Shown: positions 27,864 to 40,397 of the stretch, piece after piece | Layout: every line of letters starts with the position of its first letter | Numbering within the stretch: position 1 is the first letter of the stretch | Source: Oleiphilaceae bacterium | GTDB taxonomy: Bacteria > Pseudomonadota > Gammaproteobacteria > Pseudomonadales > Oleiphilaceae | Length of the DNA stretch: 64,000 nt | Direction: 5' to 3' | Assembly (NCBI GenBank): GCA_022447365.1 | Contig: JAKVBL010000010.1 | Location: 1-64,000, forward strand | The notes under the pieces: generated by a model | Seen by the model: only the letters and a program-made list of their open reading frames with translations | Told to the model about the DNA's origin: nothing | Database searches by the model: none | Position numbers and translations under genes: made by a program

Positions 27864-28245
27864 TGCTTTTTATATTTCTGCTGTCATCCTGAGCTTGACT
27901 CAGGATCTGAGTAAACTGTTTGAGTCGATTTGTTATATCGAAACTCTGATGACACTGAATTTTAACGAAGGGCTAAACCCCTTCTCGAGAGTCGAAAGGC
28001 CGTTAGTTAAAATCGGATTAAGTTAAAGCGAAATAGCTAATCGAAGCCTCGTTAACACGAAACTTAATCGAAGGGCTTTATCCCGTAAAGGCGCTAGCCG
28101 TCCGGGTCGCTTTTAGATTCTTAAGACCTTTGGCGAAACAAAGGTCTTAAGCTGCTGTCGGCCAGCGCCGACAAAGAAAAGAATAATAGATTCTAGCGAA
28201 ATCGAGATAACATAAAGTTAGAACAATTAGGGATACAGGGAACCT
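27864..28245. other. Gene-free stretch with a REP-like hairpin and a repeat fragment
   Basis: It holds a hairpin ATCCTGAG/CTCAGGAT (27886-27906) 22 bp after the export gene. A fragment of the dispersed repeat follows (about 28096-28200: TTAAGACCTTTGG inverted repeat, GTCGGCCAGCGCCGAC hairpin, then AATAATAGATTCTAGCGAAA). No ORF with a believable start lies in it. Confidence 0.6.
28096..28200. repeat. Fragment of the dispersed intergenic repeat (copy D)
   Basis: Shares with copy B (about 15501-15590) the order TTTAGATTCTTAAGACCTTTGG, AAAGGTCTTAAG, CTGTCGG hairpin, then an A-rich stretch. The hairpin modules and terminal hairpin are missing. Confidence 0.7.
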
Positions 28246-30838
<2,593 letters not shown>

Positions 30839-30846
<8 letters not shown>

Positions 30847-31945
30847 AATGAAAGTGGATTTTGCAAACCTGCAGCATCAATATCAGTTGTATAAAGATGA
30901 TATTGATGCACGTATTGAGGCAGTCCTGAATAAGTCTAATTACATTATGGGTACTGAAGTTGCTGAGCTTGAGCGCGAGCTCGAAAAATTTACCGGTGCC
31001 AAGTATGCGATTACCTGTTCTAATGGTACTGACGCATTGATTCTTGCGCTCATGGCTATGGATATTCAATCCGGCGACGAAGTCATTACAACACCTTTTA
31101 CCTTTATATCGACAGCAGAAAGTATTGCATGTCTAAAAGCTAAACCTGTTTTTGTGGATATTGATCCGAAAACCTATAACATCAACCCAGCATTGATTGA
31201 AGCGGCGATTACTGAAAAAACCAAAGCGATTATGCCGGTTAGCTTGTATGGCCAGCCAGCTGACATGGATGAGATTAACGCGATCGCTCAAAAGCATAAT
31301 CTAAAAGTCATTATCGATGGAGCACAAAGCTTTGGTGCAACCTATAAAGGTCAGAGCGAAGTGCATCATGGTGATTTCTATACCACAAGCTTTTTTCCTG
31401 CCAAACCACTAGGTTGTTATGGGGATGGTGGTGCAGTTTTTACCAATAATGATGAATATGCTGAAAAGCTTAAAATGCTTCGGGTTCACGGCCAAAATAA
31501 GCGTTATCATCACAAGTATATTGGTATTGGCGGGCGTTTAGATACCATCCAAGCAGCCGTGTTATTAGCAAAGCTACCCCGCTATGCAGATGAGGTGGCG
31601 GCAAGACAAAACGGCGCTGCAATTTATGACGAGCAGCTAGCTAATTCCAATTCTGCCAGTGGTTTTGTTTTGCCGTATATTAAGGAGGACCGCACCTCGG
31701 TATATGCTCAATATACCCTCAGAGTTCAAGGTCGGGAGCAACTTCAAGCGCAGCTGAAAGAAGTGGGAGTGCCAACTGCGGTGCATTATCCAATGCCTCT
31801 TCATCTGCAAGAATGTTTTGCTTACTTAGGTCTGAGAGAGGGGTGTTTTCCGGAGTCAGAAAAAGCTGCTGGTGAAGTTATGAGTTTACCGATGAATGCT
31901 TTTTTAGATGCAGAACAAGTAAATTATGTTGCTTCTCAAGTTTGA
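30839..31945 (+). CDS. wlbC: UDP-3-keto-GlcNAcA aminotransferase (WlbC/WbpE-like, DegT/DnrJ family)
   Basis: PLP enzyme transferring an amino group to the C3 ketone made by Wlb[38 protein letters not shown] and [18 protein letters not shown] (internal aldimine Lys189) are all present. The family-typical start [20 protein letters not shown] supports ATG 30839 or the ATG three codons later. The frame extends to 30809, deep in wlbB, which is unlikely. The stop overlaps the wzx start (TTGA). Confidence 0.93.
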
Positions 31946-33225
31946 GTGAAGGCTTCTATAACTTGAAAAAACGCCTTTTAAAGATCTTAGAATTAAAATC
32001 AGATTTTAGTACGAATGTAGCCAAGTTAGCTGGATCTAGCATGTTGGCGGTTGCTATATCGCTGCTTAGTTTGCCAATCATTACGCGAATTTATGATCCT
32101 GAAGCGTTTGGTAATTTTCAGATTTTACTTTCTACAGTAGGCCTATTATCAGTTATTTCGTGCTTTAGATATGAAATGGCGATTGTGCTCCCTAAGTCGC
32201 GCGCAGAGGCAAATGCGGTATATACGCTCGCTTTAATACTGCTGGCCTTATTCACCTTTCTTATCTCCGTGCTGTTGTTTTTTGTGGGTGAAGCTCTGCT
32301 AAGCCTTCTGGGCGCTTCGGTGCTTGTACCGTACTTGCACTTCTTGATTGTAGCGATCTTTTTCTCAGGTTTAGTCCAGATTGCTCGGTATGTTTTAACA
32401 AAGGAAAAGCGTTTTGGCGAGCTAGGAAAAAACAGGGTGATTGAGTCTGCGTCAGCTCAGGGTTTAAAAATTGGCCTTGGGTTAGCATCGCCCAGCTTTT
32501 TGTCGCTATGTATTAGTCAGTTAGTAGGTTATGTCCTCAGTTTATATCTAGCAATGAAGCGTCGCTCCGTTAAAATAGTTTGGTCTCGTCAGCGCTTACT
32601 ATTCGTTCTTCGTAAATATAAAAAATTCCTCTTGTTCAATACGCCTGCAGTATTTGTAAATACCTTGGCGCTTCAGCTACCTATTTTTATGATTGCTAGG
32701 TATTTTGGTGCTGAGTATGTTGCTTACTATGTAATGGCTGTAAAGCTGATAGAAGTTCCCCTTAAAATATTAGGAAATGCCATTAGCCAGGTCTATTTCA
32801 AGCAAGCTGCAGATATATTTAACCAAGGAGAAGGCGCGCTTTTAAGTTTGTACAAGTCAACAGTGCTTAAGCTGGCAATAATTATAACGCTACCTGCGTT
32901 AGGCATTTATTTTTTGGCCGAGCCTCTTGTACCCATTTTGCTAGGGGAGCGATGGTCTCAAACGGGTCAGGTTATGAGTTTGCTTATAGTTTGGAAATTT
33001 TTTGAGTTTCTAAACTATCCCGTTAGTACGACATTGACTGTATTGAATGCTCAGCACATTGATTTGATATTAAAGTTATTTCTTTCATTGGGAGGACGAT
33101 TCATCGCTATGTTTGTTTTTAACGATACTTTCTCTGAGTTATTGATTGCGGCGGTGATCGCTTCTTCTACTTATTACATCGTTTTCAATTTGATAACGTT
33201 CCAAAGGCTTTCAAAACAAATATGA
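31942..33225 (+). CDS. wzx: Oligosaccharide-lipid flippase (Wzx-like)
   Basis: A MATE/MVF-type multi-pass membrane protein (about 12 hydrophobic segments over 427 residues) that would flip undecaprenyl-linked repeat units. The start LAGSSMLAVAISLLSLPIITRIYDPEAFGNFQ is the typical polysaccharide-flippase opening. TTG start at 31942, coupled by a 4-bp overlap to wlbC. The 3' end overlaps the sulfotransferase by 4 bp. Base composition becomes visibly more AT-rich from here on. Confidence 0.9.
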   Translation: MSEGFYNLKKRLLKILELKSDFSTNVAKLAGSSMLAVAISLLSLPIITRIYDPEAFGNFQILLSTVGLLSVISCFRYEMAIVLPKSRAEANAVYTLALILLALFTFLISVLLFFVGEALLSLLGASVLVPYLHFLIVAIFFSGLVQIARYVLTKEKRFGELGKNRVIESASAQGLKIGLGLASPSFLSLCISQLVGYVLSLYLAMKRRSVKIVWSRQRLLFVLRKYKKFLLFNTPAVFVNTLALQLPIFMIARYFGAEYVAYYVMAVKLIEVPLKILGNAISQVYFKQAADIFNQGEGALLSLYKSTVLKLAIIITLPALGIYFLAEPLVPILLGERWSQTGQVMSLLIVWKFFEFLNYPVSTTLTVLNAQHIDLILKLFLSLGGRFIAMFVFNDTFSELLIAAVIASSTYYIVFNLITFQRLSKQI

Positions 33226-34256
33226 GTAAGATTGTAGCATTAGGCAATTGTCCGAGTTCTGGAAGTACTTTTTTGGCAGATTTATTAGATAGCTCTCCAG
33301 TTTCAGCATCAGGTCCTGAGTTGAATTTATTTAGTCTTGAAGACTTATACGATGAGGCAGGTTTTCGAAAAATTTTACGACAACGTAGTCGTTTTTCATC
33401 AGTATATCTAAGGCGAAATGGTTTGGTTCTTAATGATCTGTGTTCGTATGGGTTGAATGAGAATAAGTTAGAAATAATGCTTTCAGAATCTGTTCAATTG
33501 AATGATTTTCTGGAGCGCTTTTCAGAAAGCTTTTTGGCCTTGAGGGGAAAAGACTTATCAGGGGTTGTATTTGAGAAAAGCCCTCAAAATATACACTGTA
33601 CAGGAGTATTTCTCGAAAGGCTTGATAATTTTTTTATTCATGTCGTGCGAAACCCTATTGACGTGTATAAATCTCTTTTACGTAGAGGTTTTTCTGCGTC
33701 GTTTGCATTGATTACTTGGTTGCTCGATGAAGCTAAAGTTGCTCAATACTTAGATCATCCGAGGCTAATTGTTGTCCGATATGAAGATCTCGTGAAAGAC
33801 CCTTTTAATCTCACCTCTTCATTATTAAAAAGAGTGGCAGGCAAACAAATTAACGCTGAAGAGATCGAGAGAGGTTATTCGCAGAATGATTATCGTAAGT
33901 ACCATACTGTGAAGTTGGATTCATGGAAAAGTAAAACACCCGGCCAAGTCGATAGACAGCGTAGTAGGAAGCTAGGTGAAGGTGATTTATTAGCTTTGTC
34001 ATCTTTAAAGCGGGTGAAAGTGAGTTCAGGATATGCGAAACATTTTGATTTGTCAGAAATTTCGTTTTTGGAATTATTAGAGAAATTTGGATATTTAGAC
34101 GAGTACTTGAGTTTGGTCGGCGAGCGCAAAGGAAAGTTAGTCTTTTCTAGACCTGAGAAATATAAGTTATTCAGAAAGTTTACTGGCGATTTAAAGTATA
34201 GAGATGCCAGCTTGTTAGATATAAACACTTATTTGAATCCGGTAGAGCAGTATTAA
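33222..34256 (+). CDS. Sulfotransferase family protein (1)
   Basis: PAPS-dependent sulfotransferase fold. The 5'-phosphosulfate loop is visible at the N-terminus (GNCPSSGSTFLADLLDSSP) and the 3'-phosphate-binding part as HVVRNPIDVYKSLLRRGF. RYEDLVKDPFNLTSSLLKRV is also typical. Length 344 aa, no membrane helix, so presumably it acts in the cytoplasm on a sugar nucleotide or lipid-linked repeat unit. It lies between wzx and an amidotransferase with 4-bp and 1-bp overlaps, so it belongs to the polymer operon. The cysC-like gene at 53079 could supply PAPS. Confidence 0.82.
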   Translation: MSKIVALGNCPSSGSTFLADLLDSSPVSASGPELNLFSLEDLYDEAGFRKILRQRSRFSSVYLRRNGLVLNDLCSYGLNENKLEIMLSESVQLNDFLERFSESFLALRGKDLSGVVFEKSPQNIHCTGVFLERLDNFFIHVVRNPIDVYKSLLRRGFSASFALITWLLDEAKVAQYLDHPRLIVVRYEDLVKDPFNLTSSLLKRVAGKQINAEEIERGYSQNDYRKYHTVKLDSWKSKTPGQVDRQRSRKLGEGDLLALSSLKRVKVSSGYAKHFDLSEISFLELLEKFGYLDEYLSLVGERKGKLVFSRPEKYKLFRKFTGDLKYRDASLLDINTYLNPVEQY

Positions 34257-36055
34257 TGTGTGGCATTGTAGGTATTATCTCGCGTAAAGAGATAAATGAA
34301 GATAATTTGCATGTGATGAACGATACAATGCTTCATCGAGGGCCCAATGGTTCAGGAATTTTTATCGATGAAGGGCTAGGTTTTGGCCATCGTCGACTGG
34401 CAATTGTTGATCTTAGTGATGCGGGGAAGCAGCCTATGCATTACCTAGATCGATACACAATTACTTTCAATGGAGAGATTTATAATCACCCTGAATTACG
34501 GGCTGAATTAGAACTAGCGGGCTACGAATTTCTATCTGATACCGACACGGAAGTCATTATGGCGGCCTATGATTGCTGGGGTGAGGCTTGTTTTAACAAG
34601 TTCAACGGAATGTGGGCTTTCTGTATTCATGATTCTCAGGAAGACAGGTTCATTTTAAGCCGTGATCGATTTGGTATAAAGCCACTCTACTACTGGGCTA
34701 ATGAGAACAGTTTTGTCTTTGCGAGCGAAATTAAAGCAATTCTTGCTTACGAAAACTTTGGTGAGGTGACCCCCAATTTAGAAAGCTTGACTAGTTATCT
34801 TGATAGGGGGCCTCAGGAATATCTTAGCGAAACTGCTTTTTCGGGCGTAAAAAGGTTTCCCTTTAGTAGCTATTCCATTGTTACCAAAGCTGAGTTGCTT
34901 GGTGGTGATTTGAATGCGAAGTCTTATTGGGGTCTTACTCCTAACAATGCCAAGGCTAGTTACTCAAAAGCGAGCTTGTCGAAATATTCCGAGGATTATA
35001 GATTGCTATTAAAAGATGCCGTCAAACTAAGGTTACGAGCAGACGTGAAAGTTGGTTCCGCGCTTTCCGGTGGTATCGATAGTAGTTCGATTGTATCGAT
35101 GATTAACGAGGCCTTGGCTGAAGAAGGTAAATTTGACAAGCAAGAAACCTTTTCTAGCGTTTATAAAGCGGATGGCACAAAAGAGTGCGATGAAAGTCAG
35201 TATATTGACTTACTCGCTAAGCATCTCAATGTAAAGTCTAACCAAATTGAGCCAAACGCTGTTGATATTCCAGACGCCCACGCGAAAATGATTTACCACA
35301 TGGAGTTGCCTCCCAGTGGCACATGCATGTCGGGTTGGCATACCTTCAAGTTGGTGTCTCAAAGTAATGTTGTTGTTACGCTTGATGGGCAAGGGGCTGA
35401 TGAGCAACTAGCGGGCTATGATGGTTATGTAACAAATTACGTTGCAAATACGGGTTTTCTTAGCGCCTTGTTTGAATCGGTTAAGGTTAAGCGCGCAACG
35501 CTTCGTCGAAGGGCAATGAAGGGCTTTATTTTTAAAATCCTGAGAGCCCTCATTGGGCAGGCTGCTGCTTTAAAATTGCTGAAGGTCGATAAAAATTTCT
35601 TGGTAAAGCAAACAATGCCCCTGAACGAAAAGTTAAAACAGGACCTTTTTGAAAACCTAGTGACCTTACTGCATTATTCTGATCGCGTGTCGATGGCTCA
35701 TAGTATCGAGTCACGAATGCCATTTTTAGATTATCGATTAGTTGAGTTTTTGGCTAGTGTTCCAGCCCCTTATAAATATAGGCATGGTTGGAGCAAGTAC
35801 TTAGCGCGTATATCAATGGCGGAAAAATTGCCTGCAGATATCCTATGGCGAAAAGATAAGATGGGATGGCCTGTTCCCGAAGAGCATTGGTTTAATGGTC
35901 AGCATAAAATTTGGCTTCACAATAAAATAGAAAATTCAAAGTTTTTGCAGTCTTACTTTCCATCCGAGATAGAAGCGTGTAAAAAAGCAAAACTGCAACA
36001 TAAGCTAAAACTACTCAATATTGCTGTATGGAGTGAGACGTTTTGCGTCAAGTGA
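34256..36055 (+). CDS. Asparagine synthase-type amidotransferase (1)
   Basis: Class II glutamine amidotransferase with Cys2 nucleophile (MCGIVGI), FNGEIYNHPELR and RDRFGIKPLYY in the N-terminal half. The C-terminal synthetase half has the PP-loop SALSGGIDSSSIV. Both active sites look intact. In polysaccharide loci such AsnB relatives are proposed to amidate uronic acids (as WbpS in Pseudomonas aeruginosa). UDP-GlcNAc3NAcA or ManNAc3NAcA from the wlb/wbpI genes would be a fitting substrate; this is inference. It overlaps its neighbours by 1 and 4 bp. Confidence 0.9.
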   Translation: MCGIVGIISRKEINEDNLHVMNDTMLHRGPNGSGIFIDEGLGFGHRRLAIVDLSDAGKQPMHYLDRYTITFNGEIYNHPELRAELELAGYEFLSDTDTEVIMAAYDCWGEACFNKFNGMWAFCIHDSQEDRFILSRDRFGIKPLYYWANENSFVFASEIKAILAYENFGEVTPNLESLTSYLDRGPQEYLSETAFSGVKRFPFSSYSIVTKAELLGGDLNAKSYWGLTPNNAKASYSKASLSKYSEDYRLLLKDAVKLRLRADVKVGSALSGGIDSSSIVSMINEALAEEGKFDKQETFSSVYKADGTKECDESQYIDLLAKHLNVKSNQIEPNAVDIPDAHAKMIYHMELPPSGTCMSGWHTFKLVSQSNVVVTLDGQGADEQLAGYDGYVTNYVANTGFLSALFESVKVKRATLRRRAMKGFIFKILRALIGQAAALKLLKVDKNFLVKQTMPLNEKLKQDLFENLVTLLHYSDRVSMAHSIESRMPFLDYRLVEFLASVPAPYKYRHGWSKYLARISMAEKLPADILWRKDKMGWPVPEEHWFNGQHKIWLHNKIENSKFLQSYFPSEIEACKKAKLQHKLKLLNIAVWSETFCVK

Positions 36056-37005
36056 GAAGGGTTGTTTTGATAACGCAGGGTTTAACTCGTGTTGTTGATC
36101 CTATTGTAGGAGCTGGGCATGATTTAGTCGCGATTATAGATGCTCCTCCTAGGATTCCTAAAAAAAAGAAGAAGCCATCTAGCTTAGGTGCCGCATTTAA
36201 ATCATTGCTTGTTTTTCTGGGAATCCGCAAACCTAGCTTAGAAAAATATTGTGCTACTCATTCCATTCGCTATATGAATATGGCGACATTTAGTGATGCC
36301 GAAATTAGCTCTTTTCTGCGTAAAAATGACGTAGATATCCTCGTTGTTTACTCAATGTCTTCACTTTTGAACGAGGAGGTATTCTCTGCTCCGACATATG
36401 GCGCGATCAATCTTCATCCATCTTATTTGCCTGAGTATCCCGGGCCCAACCCCTGGTTTTGGCGATATCTCAATCAAGATGAGCGGGGCGGCGTTACCGT
36501 GCATTATATTGATACCGGAGAAGATACCGGCGATATACTTTTGCAGCAGCATTATAAAGTTCAGAAAGGGGTTAAATCGCCAGATTTACAGAATATTGCT
36601 ATAGGTGATGTCGGCAGTCGTCTTTTACTTAAAGCTATTGACCAGATAGATGTGCTACCTAGGGTCAAACAGAAAACGCATTTGAGCGTCCAGCGAGCTA
36701 GGAATATAAAAAAAACAGAGCATCGATCGTTCATAGACTGGAAAGAATGGTCAATTCAAGAGATCTGGCATCTCTTGAGAGGGACGGAACTTTGGTTAGA
36801 TGCTATTGATCAGCCAGTTGGTTTGTATAAGGGAATGCGTTGGAATGTTCAGTCTTATTCTGGCTCGCCAATACTTGATGAACCTTTAGGTTCGGTGTTC
36901 TATGTTAATAGAAGAGCTTGTGTTGTCTGTCGTGATGGCGTTATTAGTCTCAAGGTGCATTTTGTGCTCTCTATTTTTATAAGAAACTTGTTAGGTTCTA
37001 GATGA
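36052..37005 (+). CDS. Formyltransferase family protein (1)
   Basis: N10-formyltetrahydrofolate-dependent formyltransferase fold. The catalytic elements are INLHPSYLPEYPGPNPW (Asn/His) and YIDTGEDTGDILLQ (Asp). Length ~317 aa, with a C-terminal domain like methionyl-tRNA formyltransferase relatives that modify amino sugars. The GTG at 36052 overlaps the previous stop as GTGA, as for other genes of this operon; a TTG at 36043 would add three codons. A basic Lys-rich stretch (RIPKKKKKPSS) follows the first strand, unusual for the family. The substrate is unknown. Confidence 0.82.
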   Translation: MRRVVLITQGLTRVVDPIVGAGHDLVAIIDAPPRIPKKKKKPSSLGAAFKSLLVFLGIRKPSLEKYCATHSIRYMNMATFSDAEISSFLRKNDVDILVVYSMSSLLNEEVFSAPTYGAINLHPSYLPEYPGPNPWFWRYLNQDERGGVTVHYIDTGEDTGDILLQQHYKVQKGVKSPDLQNIAIGDVGSRLLLKAIDQIDVLPRVKQKTHLSVQRARNIKKTEHRSFIDWKEWSIQEIWHLLRGTELWLDAIDQPVGLYKGMRWNVQSYSGSPILDEPLGSVFYVNRRACVVCRDGVISLKVHFVLSIFIRNLLGSR

Positions 37006-37955
37006 GTAGTAAAGAGCGTTATAAACAGTTCTGCGAACTACAACAAACTATGAGTATATTTAGCCAGAGTTGGTGGCTAGATATTGTATGTGGGGCGAGT
37101 AACTGGAATGTTGCTTTAATCGAAAAAGGAGGGCGAGTCCAAGCGAGTTTGCCCTACTATAAAAGAAATGTAAAAGGCAGGGTATATCTTCAACGGCCCC
37201 CGCTTACTCCTTTTTTAGGGCCGAATATTGTCTACCCTGACGGGCAGTCATATTCTAAGCGGTTATCGTGGGAGAAAGAGGCATTAGATTCCCTATTTGA
37301 GCAACTTCCTGCCTTTGCATTTTTTGAACAGCACTTTTCTCCAAGCTTCAAAAATTGGCTGCCTTTGTATTGGCAAGGTTTTCAGCAGTCGACGCGTTAT
37401 ACCTATCTGATTGATGCGGCAAACTTCGATGAATACTTAGCTGAAGTATTACCCAGTACACGCAAACGTCGAATAAAAAAAGCTAATGCTCATGGTGTAA
37501 AGGTCTATGAGGGTGATGATGTAGAAACGTTTTATGATCTTAATAAAAAGACGTTTGCACGCCAAGGCGTCAAAATTCCTTATTCATGGGAGCTAGTTAA
37601 AAACTTGTATCAAGAGGGTAGAAAAAGAAAGGCTATCCGCTTATTTTTTGCATCCCTTGATGAAAAAGTAATAGCGGCAGGTTTCTATGTTTTGGATGAA
37701 CATTGCGTTTACTACCTGATGGGCGGGATAGATCCAGAAGTGACGGATGTTGGTGCAATGGACTTGGTGCAACTTAAAGGAATAGAACTCGCTTTGAATT
37801 CTAAGAAAAAATTTGATTTTGAGGGAAGCATGATGCCCTCGATTGAAAAATATGTCCGTAGTTTTGGCGCAACCCAGTGCCAGTATTTCCAAATATCCAA
37901 AACAAATTCCAAGCTACTTAGGCTGAAACGCTTAGTGAAAGATTTTATACAGTAG
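37002..37955 (+). CDS. FemAB/GNAT-like acyltransferase
   Basis: A tandem GNAT protein of 317 residues. FSQSWWLDIVCG opens the first domain. LPSTRKRRIKKANAHGVKV, FYDLNKKTFARQGVKIPYS, AAGFYVLDEHCVYYLMGGID and the C-terminal FDFEGSMMPSIEKYVRSFGA are characteristic of FemAB-like BioF2-type acetyltransferases found in polysaccharide loci. It probably adds an acyl or aminoacyl group to an amino sugar; donor and acceptor are not known. The ATGA overlap with the formyltransferase couples the two. Confidence 0.8.
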   Translation: MSSKERYKQFCELQQTMSIFSQSWWLDIVCGASNWNVALIEKGGRVQASLPYYKRNVKGRVYLQRPPLTPFLGPNIVYPDGQSYSKRLSWEKEALDSLFEQLPAFAFFEQHFSPSFKNWLPLYWQGFQQSTRYTYLIDAANFDEYLAEVLPSTRKRRIKKANAHGVKVYEGDDVETFYDLNKKTFARQGVKIPYSWELVKNLYQEGRKRKAIRLFFASLDEKVIAAGFYVLDEHCVYYLMGGIDPEVTDVGAMDLVQLKGIELALNSKKKFDFEGSMMPSIEKYVRSFGATQCQYFQISKTNSKLLRLKRLVKDFIQ

Positions 37956-37969
37956 TTGGTCGTTAGTTT

Positions 37970-39322
37970 ATGTTAAAAGTGTGTGTACCCAAAAACAATG
38001 TTCCAGAGCGACGGTACATTGCTGATGTTCTGTTGTCTGATTTTCTAGGTCTAGAGTATTTGTTTGAATCGTCTGAAGAACAGGATGATTGGTCAATTTT
38101 CTTGGAGAATGGGAACTCTATAGTTATTCGTGATGCATTTTTTTCGAAGCATAAAGAGTCGTTGTCGTACCTAGCCCAAAATAATATCCCCTCGGATGTT
38201 GAGTTTTGTGAACTTCCATTTACGCCAGAGTCTGACTTACCAGTGTTATTCGGTAAAGGTGAGCTCAGCATTTCACATTCTTCAATTACGTGCGAAGTCG
38301 ATATTTTTGCTGGGGCTTTCTTTATGCTCACTCGATGGGAGGAATATGTAAATAAAGCACGGGATGCTCATGATCGCTTCCCTGCAGCAGAGTCTTTAGC
38401 TTTCAAGTACGGCTTTCTTGAGCGCCCTATTGTTAATGAGTATGTTGAGTTTTTTTGGACTTTATTAACGCGCCTTGGTTATCTGGGGGCTAGAAAAGAA
38501 AGGTCATTTACTATTGTTCCTACTCATGATGTAGACAGCACTTTTTTCTGGAGAGATTCGGGTTTTGTCGTTAAAACGTTAGCGGGTGATATTCTGAAAC
38601 GAAAATCGCTGACCCAATTTTGGTATAATTTTATTGAAATATTAAAAGTGGGTTTGTCTAGCGCAAAAGACCGTTTTGATACATTTGATGAGTTGATGGC
38701 AATAAGCGAAGGTGCGGATGTGAAATCGCATTTTTTCTTCATGTCCGGTGGTAATTCAAAGTACGACAACGCATACGAAATAGAAAGTAGAAAAACAAAA
38801 AGATTGATCAAAAGTATAAAAGAGCGTGGACATTATATTGGCATTCATCCTAGCTATAATTCTTATTTAGATGCTGACATGCTGGAGAAGGAGATTGCTC
38901 GTTTAGCTTTCGTTTCTGAACAGGAGATTGTTCATGGGAGGCACCATGTATTGCGTTACGATGTGGCGATTACTCCTACGCTCTGGAATGAGCTAAACAT
39001 GAAGTGGGACTCAACACTTGGTTATGCTGAGCATAATGGGTTTCGTGCGGGAGTTTGCTATCCATTCTCAATGTATGATTTTTTGAGAAGAAAGAAGCTT
39101 TGCTTAACTCAAAAGCCTCTTGTATTCATGGAGGTGACGGATTTCAAGTATCGAAGCTTAACGTTAGCGCAGGCGCTTAATGCAACGAATAATTTATTGA
39201 GCGTTGTGAAAAAATATAATGGTGAATTTGTTTGTCTTTGGCATAACTCTAATATTTATGGAGTTACATGGCGTGAGCGTTTCCATCAGATTTATAAAAT
39301 GATTCTTTCTTCAAGTAAGTGA
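37970..39322 (+). CDS. Polysaccharide deacetylase family protein (DUF7033-type N-terminus)
   Basis: 450 residues. The first ~150 residues form an accessory domain (FLGLEYLFESSEEQDDW, DIFAGAFFMLTRWEEY) typical of this subgroup. A NodB-like deacetylase domain follows, with THDVDSTFFW (metal-binding Asp/His), GIHPSYNSYLDADMLEKEI and GRHHVLRYD. These enzymes remove N-acetyl groups or act on surface polysaccharides; no signal peptide is present, so it would act in the cytoplasm. It is followed after 1 bp by a glycosyltransferase. Confidence 0.83.
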   Translation: MLKVCVPKNNVPERRYIADVLLSDFLGLEYLFESSEEQDDWSIFLENGNSIVIRDAFFSKHKESLSYLAQNNIPSDVEFCELPFTPESDLPVLFGKGELSISHSSITCEVDIFAGAFFMLTRWEEYVNKARDAHDRFPAAESLAFKYGFLERPIVNEYVEFFWTLLTRLGYLGARKERSFTIVPTHDVDSTFFWRDSGFVVKTLAGDILKRKSLTQFWYNFIEILKVGLSSAKDRFDTFDELMAISEGADVKSHFFFMSGGNSKYDNAYEIESRKTKRLIKSIKERGHYIGIHPSYNSYLDADMLEKEIARLAFVSEQEIVHGRHHVLRYDVAITPTLWNELNMKWDSTLGYAEHNGFRAGVCYPFSMYDFLRRKKLCLTQKPLVFMEVTDFKYRSLTLAQALNATNNLLSVVKKYNGEFVCLWHNSNIYGVTWRERFHQIYKMILSSSK

Positions 39323-39323
39323 C

Positions 39324-40397
39324 ATGGCATTGGACAAGAATAAACGAAAGAAAGTTGCTGTATTAATCACGTCTAAAGGAAAGCCAGGAGGCTTAGAACG
39401 CCGTTTTATAGCATTATTTTTAGAACTCTCTAAGCGCCCCGATGCTGAGTTTATGCTTATATGCCATGAGTCTCTACTCAGGGAATTTAAGGGTTTGAAT
39501 AATAAAGTCAGAGTATATGACGAAGGCAGCTTGCTCCCTACTGCAAGGAAAATTACGAGTATATTGAAAGAGAATCATATTTCTCATGTTCATGTTGCTG
39601 CAAACCCAACCCTCTTGTCTCTTTTACTTGGAGTGAATGCTCTTCTCAAAGGCATTGTGATGACTATTTCGTCCGTAGATTCCAGTAAGATATCACCAGA
39701 TGACTTTAGTTTTTACTCTAAGCTAGCACATAGGGGGACATATTTTTTTGCTAAAAAAATAGATTTTTTATCGCCTTCGATACAAGAAGTACATTCCAAT
39801 CTGTTTGGTGTCAATCCAAAAAAAATTGAAGTGGCTCCATGCTCATTTTTGGCTTTACGTAAAGCGGGGTCTCATCAAAAAAGACGGCGATATGATTTGT
39901 GTTTTGTTTCTCGCTTAGTGCCTTTAAAGGGAGTGGAACTGCTTGTTGCAGCATTACAACGAATCGACAGATCACTAGTTGTTCGAATTTGTGGTGACGG
40001 TAAATTAAAACAAGAGTTTATTCGGAATGAAAAAATAATAGCGCACCATCAGGTCATTTTGGGTTATTCGACAAACCCAACTGAGGAGCTTGCCCAGTCA
40101 AAAGTTTTTTTGTCTCTTCAAAAGCATAATAATTACCCATCGCAGAGTTTGCTTGAAGCAATTACTTGTGGTTGTGCTGTTATAGCTACTGATGTCGGAG
40201 AAACAAGAATGATTGTAACGGAAAACAATGGGAGGCTAGTTAATAGTACGACAGAACTCGTTGATAGTATTGAAGAGCTGCTGTCTGATGAGTGCCTAAG
40301 AGAAAGGTTAGTTGCTGAAAGTAGATCTGTAATCGATAGTGCTCATACGCTTGAAAACTTTGTTTCTTATTTTACTTCACGGGTGATTGGTCTCTGA
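39324..40397 (+). CDS. Glycosyltransferase family 4 (1)
   Basis: GT-B fold, retaining type. The N-terminal acceptor domain contains GKPGGLERRFIALFLEL. The donor domain has LCFVSRLVPLKGVELLVAAL, RICGDGKLKQEF and the NYPSQSLLEAITCGCAVIATDVGETR donor-binding region with its conserved glutamates. Length 357 aa. The decayed fragments at 42286-42617 are from a paralogue of this gene. Linkage and sugar are unknown. Single-base overlap with the next gene (TGATG). Confidence 0.88.
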   Translation: MALDKNKRKKVAVLITSKGKPGGLERRFIALFLELSKRPDAEFMLICHESLLREFKGLNNKVRVYDEGSLLPTARKITSILKENHISHVHVAANPTLLSLLLGVNALLKGIVMTISSVDSSKISPDDFSFYSKLAHRGTYFFAKKIDFLSPSIQEVHSNLFGVNPKKIEVAPCSFLALRKAGSHQKRRRYDLCFVSRLVPLKGVELLVAALQRIDRSLVVRICGDGKLKQEFIRNEKIIAHHQVILGYSTNPTEELAQSKVFLSLQKHNNYPSQSLLEAITCGCAVIATDVGETRMIVTENNGRLVNSTTELVDSIEELLSDECLRERLVAESRSVIDSAHTLENFVSYFTSRVIGL

